A stretch of DNA of 27,448 nt, taken from positions 1-27,448 of IMG/VR virus record IMGVR_UViG_3300009702_000068. One strand, given 5' to 3'. The translations under genes were made by a program, and so were the position numbers. Source of the stretch: a virus. Positions 1 through 8,398 of this stretch are shown piece after piece; positions within the stretch are counted from its first letter, which is position 1, and each line of letters starts with the position of its first letter. A model generated the notes under the pieces. It was not told the DNA's origin. It made no database searches and saw only the letters and a program-made list of their open reading frames with translations.

Positions 1-1954
1 ATTTCGGCACATCTTCCGCTCTGAGAACCCCGCCCTCCATTGCTTTACCAATGTTTTGGGCTACTCCCTTCATTTTTGATTCAAATGTTTTTGCATCTGT
101 ATTGTATGGATTGGCAGATCCTAATCTACACTTAATTGGTCCCATTATATTTTTCATTTCTTCTACATCTTTTTCAAGACTTGTCAATATACTTAATGAA
201 TTTTCAAGATCAGATATCTCTTTCTCTTGTCCTGATGTCAGTGTCGATTTCGGGTTCATCTTCTCCTGAATCCCCTGAAATGCTTGTATTTGATTCAGTA
301 CTTTTGTGTCTCCGGTAAGAAGTGCCATAAGTGCGAGTTGATTCAGTTTGTCATTGTCTATACTATTAGTGGGGGACTGTGGTTGATCTTGCTGTGTGAA
401 TGCTCCTTGTTGCTGTAGAGCGCCGTATGTGGTCTTTGTTCCATCCATTAGCGTGACTTCAAGATTTGGATCAAATTGCTCTTGACTTTGTGGCGTTTGT
501 GGTAAAATTTGGTTATTAGTATTTGATATATTATTTTGATTCAACTTGCCATAACTATTGGATCCTTCTTGTTCTTGGTTAGTATTGCCATTATTTCTGT
601 AATTTTGATTTTCTCCTTCATTGCTTGGATTCTCCCCGGACCCAAAAAGCCTACTAAGTAACTGCGATCCAACTAACCCACTATCAGGAGTAGGAATATT
701 CGTTGCTTTTCCAATAATATCTTGCATAGACTTCGGAAGCGATCCAACAGGATCAATGATTCTTGAAGCTATTTTAGGTTGATTAGATGCTGCCTCAATC
801 CATGATATTGGGTTTAGAGGGTTGATATTACCAGTTCGAATTTTACTCCCTTGTGTGCTTCCTGTTCCCCTAGCTCTATTTAATATTGGCTGCAAGGTTA
901 AAAGCTCAGATTGCCTATCTAATGCGCCTGACAAATCTGGAAATAGTTTTTTCAATGCACTTCTCATAACATTTCCTTCAAGCTTTTGTGCAGCAGTTGC
1001 AACAGCATCACCTGGATCAGTGTCTACTATATTTTTACCAAACTTCTTATTTGCCCTTCTTAGAGTGTCAAGCGCTCTTTTTACACTGGCGCCATTCTTA
1101 TATTTTTTTTCTGCTTGTTTTATAAGATTGTCAATTGCTTTACTTCTAGCCTCTCCGCCAAGCTCCTGCTTAATGCCTCTAGCTTCTGATTTCAAAGCCT
1201 TTATCAAATCATCTCCAGATATTCTTATAGTAGAACCTGCTTTTTTTGCTGTTCCCTGTATTATTTTTTCCGCTTCTTTTAGATTATTTCCAATTATTCC
1301 ACCCTTACCCCTATCTTTAATTGGGCCTAGCAAGTCATCATAATTTGATCCGGCCGGTGTGTATTTTTTGATCAACTTATTTATGTCCATTCCTTTTTCT
1401 GAAACAGCCTTCTCAAACATTGATGGAGTAGCTTTTCCAATTCCCTGTGTAGCCTTATTTGAAAGGTATCCTGCTACTCCCTTTAACGCATTTGATGCTA
1501 ATTTTGAACCTCCATGAAATATTCCCACACCAGCTGCACCTGATGTTATTCCTGTTATCAAGGACATGGGATCCGTCTTACCCTCTGCAAGAGTATTCAT
1601 CCCACCAACAGCAGCCCCCGGAATAAGAGCTTTTGATGCAATATTCGCACCTTTACCAAATGGCACAGCCCAGCTTCCAAGCTCAAGCGCACCCCGACCT
1701 ATTCCCTTTGCATATTGCTTTGGATCAAACTGATTTTCCTGTTTCCCCGCATCAAATCCAAACTGTTTCAATGCCTGATTTGCCAGATTTCTTTTTTGAT
1801 TATATTCAATAAGCTGTTTTTGCTTATTTTGAGCATTTCCGGCTGTATTGTATTCGAGATAATCCTTAAGCATTCCAAGTGTATTTTTACCAGCTGATCC
1901 TGCAGCTGTTGCTTTCGGTGCTAAAAACGATGCTATTCTTGAAAGTAAATTCAT
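1..1954 (-). CDS. Internal-virion-like phage structural protein (partial, runs off left edge)
   Basis: A minus-strand reading frame starts with ATG at 1954 and stays open to base 1, so about 651 residues are visible and the C-terminus lies outside the window. I translated it by hand. It begins MNLLSRIASFLAPKATAAGS. A Gly/Ala-rich, weakly hydrophobic stretch at about residues 85-165 is followed by a Lys-rich helical region, an Asn/Gln-rich low-complexity linker at about 435-500, and a probable coiled coil at about 570-605. It is last in the operon, after the receptor-binding-like genes and two further small genes. Large late proteins mixing hydrophobic and helical segments in this position are often internal or ejection proteins of short-tailed phages, but no specific family was recognised. 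The function is inference; the reading frame itself is certain. Confidence 0.75.
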   Translation of the reverse strand, partial: MNLLSRIASFLAPKATAAGSAGKNTLGMLKDYLEYNTAGNAQNKQKQLIEYNQKRNLANQALKQFGFDAGKQENQFDPKQYAKGIGRGALELGSWAVPFGKGANIASKALIPGAAVGGMNTLAEGKTDPMSLITGITSGAAGVGIFHGGSKLASNALKGVAGYLSNKATQGIGKATPSMFEKAVSEKGMDINKLIKKYTPAGSNYDDLLGPIKDRGKGGIIGNNLKEAEKIIQGTAKKAGSTIRISGDDLIKALKSEARGIKQELGGEARSKAIDNLIKQAEKKYKNGASVKRALDTLRRANKKFGKNIVDTDPGDAVATAAQKLEGNVMRSALKKLFPDLSGALDRQSELLTLQPILNRARGTGSTQGSKIRTGNINPLNPISWIEAASNQPKIASRIIDPVGSLPKSMQDIIGKATNIPTPDSGLVGSQLLSRLFGSGENPSNEGENQNYRNNGNTNQEQEGSNSYGKLNQNNISNTNNQILPQTPQSQEQFDPNLEVTLMDGTKTTYGALQQQGAFTQQDQPQSPTNSIDNDKLNQLALMALLTGDTKVLNQIQAFQGIQEKMNPKSTLTSGQEKEISDLENSLSILTSLEKDVEEMKNIMGPIKCRLGSANPYNTDAKTFESKMKGVAQNIGKAMEGGVLRAEDVPK

Positions 1955-1994
1955 ACTATGTTATAAATATTTGTAATGTGGCTTTATATAATAG

Positions 1995-2180
1995 TTATTT
2001 GATAATAAATCTGTAAATAAGGGCGATAATTAATGTCGATCCGAGTATTGGCGCTAGAATAGACCACAACAATACAAAAATTCTCTTTGTTAGAGTATTA
2101 AATTCTGTTTCTTTCATTTTGTTTACTTGCATAATAATTTCAACTACGTTAAAATATATATGCACAATAGTTTTGATCAT
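1995..2180 (-). CDS. Small single-pass membrane protein, possible holin
   Basis: This 61-residue protein has a polar N-terminal half and one strongly hydrophobic segment at about residues 35-58 (LLWSILAPILGSTLIIALIY) followed by a basic tail. Two internal methionines (residues 17 and 22) could be the true start, because the purine-rich stretch before the first ATG (AAAGAGAG) touches it with almost no spacing. It sits 44 bases after the preceding structural gene and 40 bases before the large internal-virion-like gene. One transmembrane helix with a charged C-terminus fits a small holin or another phage membrane protein, but no motif decides between them. Confidence 0.5.
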   Translation of the reverse strand: MIKTIVHIYFNVVEIIMQVNKMKETEFNTLTKRIFVLLWSILAPILGSTLIIALIYRFIIK

Positions 2181-2190
2181 CTCTCTTTAA

Positions 2191-2219
2191 ATCCCCGTTA
2201 GTAGCGGGGATTTTTTTTT
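2191..2219 (+). terminator. Intrinsic terminator pointing rightward
   Basis: The stem ATCCCCG / CGGGGAT (2191-2197 and 2205-2211) encloses a 7-base loop and is followed by nine T on the plus strand. In the minus direction, in which the flanking genes are transcribed, the hairpin is followed only by TTTAAAG, so it is a weak terminator for them. It therefore seems to stop antisense or rightward transcription entering the late region. It may also act as an intercistronic hairpin in the late mRNA. Confidence 0.7.
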
Positions 2220-2224
2220 AACTT

Positions 2225-3178
2225 TTATTTTCCCCCTGTCCAACCTGCGGTTCCATCACTCCATAAATATCGACCATCAGTGAGTCTTCCAATAACTGAT
2301 TTTTGTGGCTGGGTTGATGCCATAGATCCTCCGAGCATTGAAAGTAACGATCCAATTCCGCTATCATTTGACGTTGAATATGGCTTATTTATGTCATATT
2401 GAGTACGCGCGGTATCATTTGCAAGTTGCCCTTGTTGAATCTTCAATGTCGCTTCCTTTAGTGCATTTTCAAGCTCTGCTGCCTTTGACTGCGCCTCCGA
2501 TGCCTTGTCTTGTGAGAATAGGTTTAATCCAGTTGATACTGCATTATTTCCCGCCCCCGACTCAAGACTTGCGATATTTCCGAGAATTGACCGTATTGCA
2601 GCACTCTCCTGATCGGTGAGCCCTGTTATACGACTTGACAAGTCTTGAAGATCAGCTTCTCTTGATATGGCTGCGTCTTTGGCAAGTCCTGTATATTGCT
2701 TAGTTATTGGATTCAATACATTTGTCATTTCTTGCTGATATACACCTGAATCATTTGTTATTCCACGACGCGCAAGCTCATTGTTTGTGGTTGTCGTTTG
2801 ACGTGTTTCTGCGACCTGCTGATTTCCTTTTATTGAGTCAATGAGATTTTTATATCGATCCTTTATTGTGCCCTCTTGTCCTTGGAGTCTTGTACGTTCA
2901 TTTGCAAACATTGTCTTTTGTTCTGGGATTGAGGCTTTAAGATTAGCCACTGCGGGCTCATTTGCTTTTTTATATGATGCCATTGCGGCGTCAATATATG
3001 ATTGAGGGTTTGAGGTATTTGTTGAAGAAAATGAGGAAGATGACCCGCCTGATGGATTCCAGTTTACGCCATCCCATATGAAACTTTGTCCGTTGTAGTT
3101 TCTTCTATCTCCGACCGAGGCTCCTTGTGACTTTACATCTCGTAAATCTGTTTGTAGATAGGGGTTAAATTGCGGCAT
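2225..3178 (-). CDS. Coiled-coil phage structural protein
   Basis: This 317-residue protein is the first gene of the last minus-strand operon. Its N-terminus carries a short aromatic module (about residues 25-42, YNGQSFIWDGVNWNPSGG). A similar module closes the C-terminus (about 295-317, GRLTDGRYLWSDGTAGWTGG). Between them lies a long Ala/Gln/Glu-rich region of predicted helices and coiled coils (about 60-260) with a short Ser/Gly linker before it. The start codon follows the U-tract of the leader terminator by only four bases, with no Shine-Dalgarno site in between. Position and composition suggest a virion protein, perhaps an internal or tail-needle component. I recognise no named family. 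Confidence 0.65.
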   Translation of the reverse strand: MPQFNPYLQTDLRDVKSQGASVGDRRNYNGQSFIWDGVNWNPSGGSSSSFSSTNTSNPQSYIDAAMASYKKANEPAVANLKASIPEQKTMFANERTRLQGQEGTIKDRYKNLIDSIKGNQQVAETRQTTTTNNELARRGITNDSGVYQQEMTNVLNPITKQYTGLAKDAAISREADLQDLSSRITGLTDQESAAIRSILGNIASLESGAGNNAVSTGLNLFSQDKASEAQSKAAELENALKEATLKIQQGQLANDTARTQYDINKPYSTSNDSGIGSLLSMLGGSMASTQPQKSVIGRLTDGRYLWSDGTAGWTGGK

Positions 3179-3182
3179 GTAT

Positions 3183-3212
3183 AAAAAAAGACACTTGTAA
3201 TTACAGTGTCTT
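3183..3212 (-). terminator. Leader terminator before the 3178 operon
   Basis: Read on the minus strand, stem AAGACACT / AGTGTCTT (8 bp, 9-base loop) is followed by seven T. It lies between the promoter at 3252-3280 and the first ATG at 3178. Any transcript from that promoter must therefore pass it. It could also stop read-through from the upstream tail operon. Confidence 0.8.
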
Positions 3213-3226
3213 CTTTATCACGTATG

Positions 3227-3244
3227 CCAGCCCCATATGTCTGG
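3227..3244 (-). promoter_or_regulatory. Conserved 5'-end hairpin of late leader
   Basis: On the minus strand CCAG and CTGG pair around the 10-base loop ACATATGGGG. The hairpin begins at about the predicted transcription start, some 7 bases after the -10 box. Copies with related loops occur at 8817-8833, 10063-10081 and 19728-19744. Confidence 0.6.
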
Positions 3245-3251
3245 TAGTTAT

Positions 3252-3280
3252 ATTATATTGTTTTTGTGCTATTACTTCAA
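3252..3280 (-). promoter_or_regulatory. Late promoter TTGAAG-17-TATAAT
   Basis: On the minus strand the -35 box TTGAAG (3275-3280) is separated by exactly 17 bp from a perfect -10 box TATAAT (3252-3257). The -35 box lies one base beyond the stop codon of the preceding gene. It should drive the operon starting at 3178. Confidence 0.8.
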
Positions 3281-3281
3281 G

Positions 3282-3698
3282 CTAGAAACCGAGATTGTTA
3301 CGAAATAATTTGTAATGATATGTTGCAGTTCCATATAGAGTCCCTCCTGAGAAGTTTTCGAGATACAGTAAAAATATTAGGTTTCCTGTCCCACATGAGG
3401 CTGATGCGTGGAAAGTGATTGCACCTGCTCCCACATCATAATAACTATTCTGATAATATCTATTTGGATCCTGATTGCTAGTAATCTCAACTTGGTTGTA
3501 TGGGCAGTACCCCAATCCATGCACAAGAGTTCCATAAACAGCACTCGTACTTCCAAATGGGACAGATCCATTAAGAGTAACACTTCCCTCTGCATAATAC
3601 TTCAATGTGTTGTAATCTGAAGAATATGTGAGATCATCTGGATTTGTTGCTGTCAAAACGTCATTGCTTCCTTTTGAAACTGCGATTACTTGAGTCAT
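3282..3698 (-). CDS. Receptor-binding-like protein, paralog 3 of 3
   Basis: This 138-residue protein is the last of three tandem homologous genes. All share an N-terminal V-S-K-x-x-x-D-V-L-like segment, an N-T-x-K motif near residue 32, and a conserved H-x-L-G-Y-x-P motif (here HGLGYCP at about residues 60-66). The C-terminal halves diverge and are rich in Tyr, Asn and Gly, as expected of beta-sandwich tail-fibre or spike modules. H-L-G-Y-x-P segments are common in phage tail-fibre-type proteins. Its start overlaps the stop of the previous paralog by one base, so the three are translationally coupled. The late promoter at 3252-3280 lies immediately after its stop. The receptor-binding role is inferred. 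Confidence 0.65.
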   Translation of the reverse strand: MTQVIAVSKGSNDVLTATNPDDLTYSSDYNTLKYYAEGSVTLNGSVPFGSTSAVYGTLVHGLGYCPYNQVEITSNQDPNRYYQNSYYDVGAGAITFHASASCGTGNLIFLLYLENFSGGTLYGTATYHYKLFRNNLGF

Positions 3699-4087
3699 TA
3701 TGATAATGGAACTTCATAACATATATAACTAACTTTAATATTTTTTGATGAGCTATAATCATTTTTTATTTCAAAATACAAGCTAGTTCCGTCTGATGCA
3801 GCTGATAAGAATGCATAATCTCTAGGGAAAGGGAGCGTACCCCCAACACCAATTACGCGACTATCTCCAGTTGCAAGACTAAAGGCGTCTACCAGCGGGG
3901 AATACCCCAGCCCATGTGACAACGTGATAGTGCCCGTGCTTGTACCCGGCACAGTACCAAGAATTGTTCCACTTGACACTATTTTAAACGTATTTAGTTC
4001 TGTATCGATGATTGTATTGTTCGGGACTGTTCCCGCAGTACCTAGGACATCAATTCCTTGTTTTGAAACTCTAACAGAAGTATTCAT
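3698..4087 (-). CDS. Receptor-binding-like protein, paralog 2 of 3
   Basis: This 129-residue middle member of the tandem trio starts MNTSVRVSKQGIDVL. It carries the shared N-T-F-K motif at about residues 32-35 and the motif HGLGYSP at about 58-64. The region between them is a Gly/Thr/Pro-rich stretch that reads like repeated beta strands. The second half shares little with its neighbours. Overlaps of 4 bases upstream and 1 base downstream show a compact translationally coupled set. The conserved first half and variable second half suggest a common virion-anchoring part and a divergent tip, which is inference. Confidence 0.65.
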   Translation of the reverse strand: MNTSVRVSKQGIDVLGTAGTVPNNTIIDTELNTFKIVSSGTILGTVPGTSTGTITLSHGLGYSPLVDAFSLATGDSRVIGVGGTLPFPRDYAFLSAASDGTSLYFEIKNDYSSSKNIKVSYICYEVPLS

Positions 4088-4437
4088 ACTCCTTGATCGT
4101 GAAATAAGTAATAATGAAAAGTTCTTGTCGATCCACTAGTATTATGAAATATAATATTTCCTGTTCCTAGATTCCAAAAAGCGCCATATGTTGAGTTTAG
4201 ATCACTCCCCCCAATACTTACATATTTCCCCCCAAAATTTACAGATACCTTAGCAAGAGGAATATATCCTAAACTATGATTGATGGTTCCTTGAGAAGAT
4301 GAGTTTACATTTATTGTCCCTCTTGTTTTCTCCTTAATCAATACATTATCGCTATCAGCATATACTGAATAATGATCAATCGTCCCATCGGTTAGTGCAT
4401 CATACCCTGGCAAGGATACTCTCATTGTCATTCCCAT
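4084..4437 (-). CDS. Receptor-binding-like protein, paralog 1 of 3
   Basis: This 117-residue protein starts MGMTMRVSLPGYDALTDGT. Aligning it with the other two paralogs supports the first ATG, because the R-V-S segment then falls at the same distance from the start. The shared motif here is HSLGYIP at about residues 56-62, preceded by a Gly-Thr-rich segment. The C-terminal half (Gly, Asn, Tyr, Phe) is unlike its neighbours. It follows the 94-residue gene by three bases. I see no enzymatic motif and call it a probable tail-fibre or spike module by context. Confidence 0.65.
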   Translation of the reverse strand: MGMTMRVSLPGYDALTDGTIDHYSVYADSDNVLIKEKTRGTINVNSSSQGTINHSLGYIPLAKVSVNFGGKYVSIGGSDLNSTYGAFWNLGTGNIIFHNTSGSTRTFHYYLFHDQGV

Positions 4438-4440
4438 ATG

Positions 4441-4725
4441 TTATACGCTCCCAATTACTATTCTGTTTGTAGTTCCATCATGTACTAATATTCTATTATT
4501 TGCACCATCAAGTAAAACATATCCACTTGTTGATGATCCCAAGTTTAGTCCTACAATGACCGTTCCTGATGCTATTTTGTCTGCTGACATATACGCAATC
4601 TTATTATTCCCCACACTATTTCTCTCATACTGACCATCAAAGTCATAAGAGGATACTACCTTTTGATTATTGACAATTGGTGAGTTTTTCGGTTGCAGGA
4701 ATATATCAAGCCCTAGATTATTCAT
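4441..4725 (-). CDS. Small beta-rich tail protein
   Basis: This 94-residue protein has a polar N-terminal third followed by a run of short strand-turn units (about residues 50-94: KIASGTVIVGLNLG, GYVLLDG, NNRILVHDG, NRIVIGSV). The repeating pattern of alternating hydrophobic residues followed by D-G or N-N turns resembles the triple-stranded beta domains of phage fibres. The start overlaps the preceding beta-propeller-like gene by four bases (ATGA), and the three paralogous receptor-binding-like genes follow. A fibre or adaptor linking the tail hub to those proteins is plausible but unproven. Confidence 0.6.
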   Translation of the reverse strand: MNNLGLDIFLQPKNSPIVNNQKVVSSYDFDGQYERNSVGNNKIAYMSADKIASGTVIVGLNLGSSTSGYVLLDGANNRILVHDGTTNRIVIGSV

Positions 4726-6134
4726 GATTTTACATCCGTCTTAGCATCAAGGGCGCAGCCATAATAGGTATACTTTGCGTTCTTGCTGGACTCTGTAATG
4801 CGAACATATAATAGATTTGACTTGCTACCTTGTGGAAAGCGATACTCACATACTCCACGCGTACAATCTCCAAGATCACGCCACGGAAGAGTATCAACGT
4901 CTTGATATGTGTTTACGCATGCAACCTGCACTCTTGTCTGGCATCCTGGATTGAATATCCCTCTATACCAGTTCCATTTTTTTTCATATTCTGGTGATCC
5001 ATAGTGATAGACAAATATCATCTCAGATGCTATTACCGATCCATTGTCAGTTGTTGCGGTTCCTGCCATCTTGTAGCATTGACCACTTGAGTCACCGAAT
5101 ATGAGCTGTCTTTCTTTCCCTGTGTCGGTATACGAGTGAAATGATGTAGGATTATTTGCAAATGAATAATTCAAAAACTCATTTTTTTGATAGTCATATT
5201 TTATGATTGCATTACTGATCGTTCGTCCGACAAAATCATCTGTTATGCTTCCAACTGCTAGAAGATAATCATACTTATGACACTCTCCTTGAAGAGTTGA
5301 GAAAATAGTTCCCACAATCCCTGATCCTGACGAATTGTATATTTGTCTTTGAATGGGATTAGATATTAGCTGAGGCTTTCCACCTCCCTGACCGAAAATG
5401 CCATACTGATTTGTGTAAAACCAATAATCCTCAGTGCGTGCGACAGAGTATGGGCTGGATGGCCCGTAATTTGTCGACATATCAATACGTGCGTACCCGT
5501 CCCATTTATTCATGATCCCACTATTTTTTGTGGCGATGAGCTTGTCTTGCGCTTTAAATATTTTTGACAATTTTCCTGCTCCTGGTATTTGTAGAGACGA
5601 TGAGTCTGACGTGCCACTTGTATTCCAATTTGTCGCGTCGTTAGATGTTGAGTAAAAAAGAGTTGAAGAAGTTCCCGCTGCATATATTCTTCCTTGATAT
5701 TCTTCAAAGAATGTGGCTACTGGTGCGAGTGTTCCATCGGTAAATGCAGTCCCATTTGTCGTGTATCTCGTTGACCCCACGCCATCTCCTATGATCATTG
5801 TGTTGTTTAGAATTGCATCTCCTACATAAGCAGACGCACCTACTGTCCCATTTCCGGTAACAGTCCACGCGCCAGTCCCCTGAAAGCTTGAGTATACAAG
5901 TGTTCCTGATTTTCTATACAGATACTGCGTTGTTCCATCATTCTTATCAAATGAGAAGAGGGAGTTTACCTGTGCATTATCAGGCGTTCCTAAAAAAGAC
6001 ACATATCCGCTTCTTTTTGTCTTGGCCCCATATGGAGATGAGTCCATGTTGACGCTATGGATAAGCGCTCCGTCATTCAATAGCGGATTTATGTATGTAT
6101 TTATCCCTCCTAAATTGAAATATTGTTGTGCCAT
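4722..6134 (-). CDS. Beta-propeller-like tail protein, candidate nozzle or hub
   Basis: This 470-residue protein starts MAQQYFNLGGINTYINP. It is almost entirely strand-rich with recurrent blade-like units: an aromatic residue, a turn and a short strand (for example YQGRIYAAGTSSTLFYS at about 148-164, and DKLIATKNSGIMNKWDG at about 196-212). Short-tailed phages build the nozzle of the tail from such propellers. The gene follows the adaptor-like gene and precedes the fibre-like genes, the usual adaptor-nozzle-fibre order. Four cysteines cluster near residues 395-425. The nozzle assignment rests on composition and gene order, not a recognised signature. Confidence 0.6.
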   Translation of the reverse strand: MAQQYFNLGGINTYINPLLNDGALIHSVNMDSSPYGAKTKRSGYVSFLGTPDNAQVNSLFSFDKNDGTTQYLYRKSGTLVYSSFQGTGAWTVTGNGTVGASAYVGDAILNNTMIIGDGVGSTRYTTNGTAFTDGTLAPVATFFEEYQGRIYAAGTSSTLFYSTSNDATNWNTSGTSDSSSLQIPGAGKLSKIFKAQDKLIATKNSGIMNKWDGYARIDMSTNYGPSSPYSVARTEDYWFYTNQYGIFGQGGGKPQLISNPIQRQIYNSSGSGIVGTIFSTLQGECHKYDYLLAVGSITDDFVGRTISNAIIKYDYQKNEFLNYSFANNPTSFHSYTDTGKERQLIFGDSSGQCYKMAGTATTDNGSVIASEMIFVYHYGSPEYEKKWNWYRGIFNPGCQTRVQVACVNTYQDVDTLPWRDLGDCTRGVCEYRFPQGSKSNLLYVRITESSKNAKYTYYGCALDAKTDVKS

Positions 6135-7273
6135 TATATATATTCTATTCCCGAGTCAAAACCCGATACAGCTTCATCCATATCTATCATCTGTATTCCT
6201 GTTCTGTCTCGCGGAGTAATTTCATTAATAAAGTCTGATTTAATTTTTTGAGCTTTTCCGTAGTGTCTGTCTGATGTATCGGCTTTTTCATCATTGTCAT
6301 ATGCACAGTACAATCCATACTCAATAAATCCTCTGGTATATCTTCTCATTGGATATGGAAGCTCATCACTCTCATCATCGAGTATTGCTTGTCCCTTTGA
6401 ATATATAATTCGTGCAGTACCTCCAATGCTTGTTGGTAAGAATTGAATGAGGTTGTCTCCTTGCCATGAATGATATGGATCTGCACTAGAAAATGAGGTA
6501 TTGTCATCAAACCGTGTCATATCAGTTTTTGTAGATCGAGTGTATTTTGTGCCGTCACTTGTTACTTCAATTTTTTCTGCATACATGAAGTCTGATGCGG
6601 TTATCGTTCCAAGACCTGTTGTTCCTATAGCAATAGATGTCGTGCCGAGAAGATACCCGTTATTGACTTTTACTGCTGCTGTATTCATTTCTTCGAGCCA
6701 CTCATTGACCCAGTCATCAATAACGCTATCGGACTTGATATATCCTGTATCGAATAATCTTTCCTTTATCCTGCTTCTCAACTTTGCTTTGCTATAGAAT
6801 GTTGGCCCACCTGGCACAAACCAGTCGGAGTCTGACGATTCATTACCCGTTGCCGAGTTTCGAAATCGTGTCATGTATGCATATGATGCTGCACCTGACG
6901 TATCATTGTATTCGGTGTATTGTGAGTCGGGAGTGATTGTAACCGTTGCTATTGCTGTTGCAGTACCTGCTGTCCCCGTTGTTGACCTTTTGAATATTAT
7001 TTGATTGTAATTTACGTCATAAATAGGAGTATCTATTGCGTGATCAAATCTGAGAGCTGCTGCTGTGGTGAGCGCTGTTCCTGATGGAGTGGTGGAGGAG
7101 AGAAGTACAATCTCGGCCTGCTCTTCCCCTGTTTTACCGAGTTGAATTGCGTGCTGTGCTGTATAGTTGTTAATGTTTTTAACAGGCACAGTTGTTCCTC
7201 CCGATGATATATTGACGGATGAGTAGCTGTATTGCGCTTGTTGATCAAGATTATTTTGTACTGATATTATCAT
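6134..7273 (-). CDS. Tail adaptor / head-tail connector-like protein
   Basis: The 379 residues fall into two parts. The N-terminal part (about 1-155) is strand-rich and Ser/Thr-rich and looks like a fibronectin- or Ig-like module. The C-terminal part (about 160-379) is helical and contains a segment typical of phage adaptor proteins: LRSRIKERLFDTGYIKSDSV followed by D-D-W-V-N-E-W-L-E-E-M-N. A later acidic and aromatic stretch continues it. Such helical adaptors dock on the portal and carry the nozzle. Its start overlaps the upstream gene by four bases and its stop overlaps the nozzle-like gene by one. The beta-module fusion at the N-terminus is notable. Family membership is inferred from the helical pattern. 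Confidence 0.6.
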   Translation of the reverse strand: MIISVQNNLDQQAQYSYSSVNISSGGTTVPVKNINNYTAQHAIQLGKTGEEQAEIVLLSSTTPSGTALTTAAALRFDHAIDTPIYDVNYNQIIFKRSTTGTAGTATAIATVTITPDSQYTEYNDTSGAASYAYMTRFRNSATGNESSDSDWFVPGGPTFYSKAKLRSRIKERLFDTGYIKSDSVIDDWVNEWLEEMNTAAVKVNNGYLLGTTSIAIGTTGLGTITASDFMYAEKIEVTSDGTKYTRSTKTDMTRFDDNTSFSSADPYHSWQGDNLIQFLPTSIGGTARIIYSKGQAILDDESDELPYPMRRYTRGFIEYGLYCAYDNDEKADTSDRHYGKAQKIKSDFINEITPRDRTGIQMIDMDEAVSGFDSGIEYI

Positions 7274-7971
7274 GAAAATGTTGGTCGAATGTTTTTAACT
7301 ATTTGAGGAGTTATTACTTTATATTGTTCTCCATATACCCCTCCATACGAAAGATCCGCATCATTGTATGTGCTTCCTGATTCGTTGTAGGTAAATCCTT
7401 GATTATATATCTGCGAATTGGTTGCATTTACATGCACCTTCATTTTTGGTATTACGGATATATTAAGGTTTTCGATAGCTTCTATGCCAGCTGATGGGAT
7501 ACTTGAAAGAAGCTCGATTACATCAGGAGAAAGATATACATTCCGAATAGCTTCAATAGTGGGGGATGGATTTGACAGCGTAACGGTAAGTGGATTTGCC
7601 TCAATGAGCTTTGGTATTGATACTTGTGACGAGGGAAGAGATATAACAAGGGATAATGCATTAGGAGATAGAGATACATTGCTCGTTGTCGAAATGTCTG
7701 CTATAGGTTGTGTAAGGAGAAGATTAAGCACATTTGCTTGAAATGATACTGCGTACACAACGTCTGAATCAGGAAGACTGAGTGTCATATCAACTGACTC
7801 AGCAAGTATTGTTATATTACATATCCCTAGATAGGGATACCCTACTTCATTATATGATAAACCTACTTCATTGTAGGCTGTGCAATTATCTTCTATAGAC
7901 TTGAATCCTTGATAGGAAGAATACTGCTCGTTGTATGTAAATCCTGACTGATTATAGGAGATATTAGCCAT
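7270..7971 (-). CDS. Repeat-containing virion protein with Tyr-rich ends
   Basis: This 233-residue protein is built from two repeat types. Short Tyr-rich units of the form YNxxGxxYNExxxxYxG occur twice near the N-terminus (about residues 6-22 and 33-49) and once near the C-terminus (about 189-212). Between them lie repeats of about 27-30 residues with the pattern V-x-L-S-P-x-x-L-x-L-x-L-S-x-P-S-x-x-I (about 60-175). Proteins with such Leu/Ser/Pro strand repeats are common among phage and giant-gene structural proteins, but no function is assigned to them. The gene sits between a widespread small virion protein and the adaptor-like gene. No catalytic motif is seen. Confidence 0.55.
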   Translation of the reverse strand: MANISYNQSGFTYNEQYSSYQGFKSIEDNCTAYNEVGLSYNEVGYPYLGICNITILAESVDMTLSLPDSDVVYAVSFQANVLNLLLTQPIADISTTSNVSLSPNALSLVISLPSSQVSIPKLIEANPLTVTLSNPSPTIEAIRNVYLSPDVIELLSSIPSAGIEAIENLNISVIPKMKVHVNATNSQIYNQGFTYNESGSTYNDADLSYGGVYGEQYKVITPQIVKNIRPTFS

Positions 7972-7975
7972 TACG

Positions 7976-8398
7976 TCATCCTAAATTGATAATTCCCTCC
8001 GTATTCCATTGAATGGTGAAATTACCACTTGAAGATGTTTGGTCAGATCCAAAATCTAAATAGGCGATAAGAGGGCTTGTTGATCCCACGCCAGTATCTT
8101 GATACAGGACTGCACCTCGTGCGGTAAGACTTGATGTTCCCCATGTCACATCGTCTGCATCATACACTGCCTCATCATCTGTATTGTCTTGAGTCACCGT
8201 TCCGTTTGCAAGTGTTGCTCCACCTGTTGTGTATCCAGTTCCTGACACTTCATTTGTTACATCGTCTTTAAAATCATGAGTGTCTTGATCTGGTGTGTAT
8301 GTCGACGTGACAAGCATTATTTTTACTGAGCTTGTGCCAAAGTTTATGCCCGCGTTCAACAATTGTTTTTTGAAACTGTTGTATATTACATCAGCCAT
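7976..8398 (-). CDS. Conserved phage structural protein (MADVIYNSFK type)
   Basis: This 140-residue protein begins MADVIYNSFKKQLLNAG and contains the segments VKIMLVTSTYTPDQDTHDF, DVTNEVSGTGYTTGGATL, DADDVTW, ARGAVLYQDTG and PLIAYLDFGSD. I recognise this pattern from many tailed-phage genomes, where it is annotated only as a phage structural or hypothetical protein. Length and domain are complete. It is all-beta, probably a virion decoration or tail component. It lies 55 bases after the first tail-operon gene and four bases before the repeat protein. No close Shine-Dalgarno site precedes the ATG. Confidence 0.8.
   Translation of the reverse strand: MADVIYNSFKKQLLNAGINFGTSSVKIMLVTSTYTPDQDTHDFKDDVTNEVSGTGYTTGGATLANGTVTQDNTDDEAVYDADDVTWGTSSLTARGAVLYQDTGVGSTSPLIAYLDFGSDQTSSSGNFTIQWNTEGIINLG

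Noticed and set aside
51-1897. Several plus-strand open frames in the first 1.9 kb
   Set aside because: They are antisense to one uninterrupted minus-strand frame of about 651 codons with clear protein-like composition, and no rightward promoter is seen.
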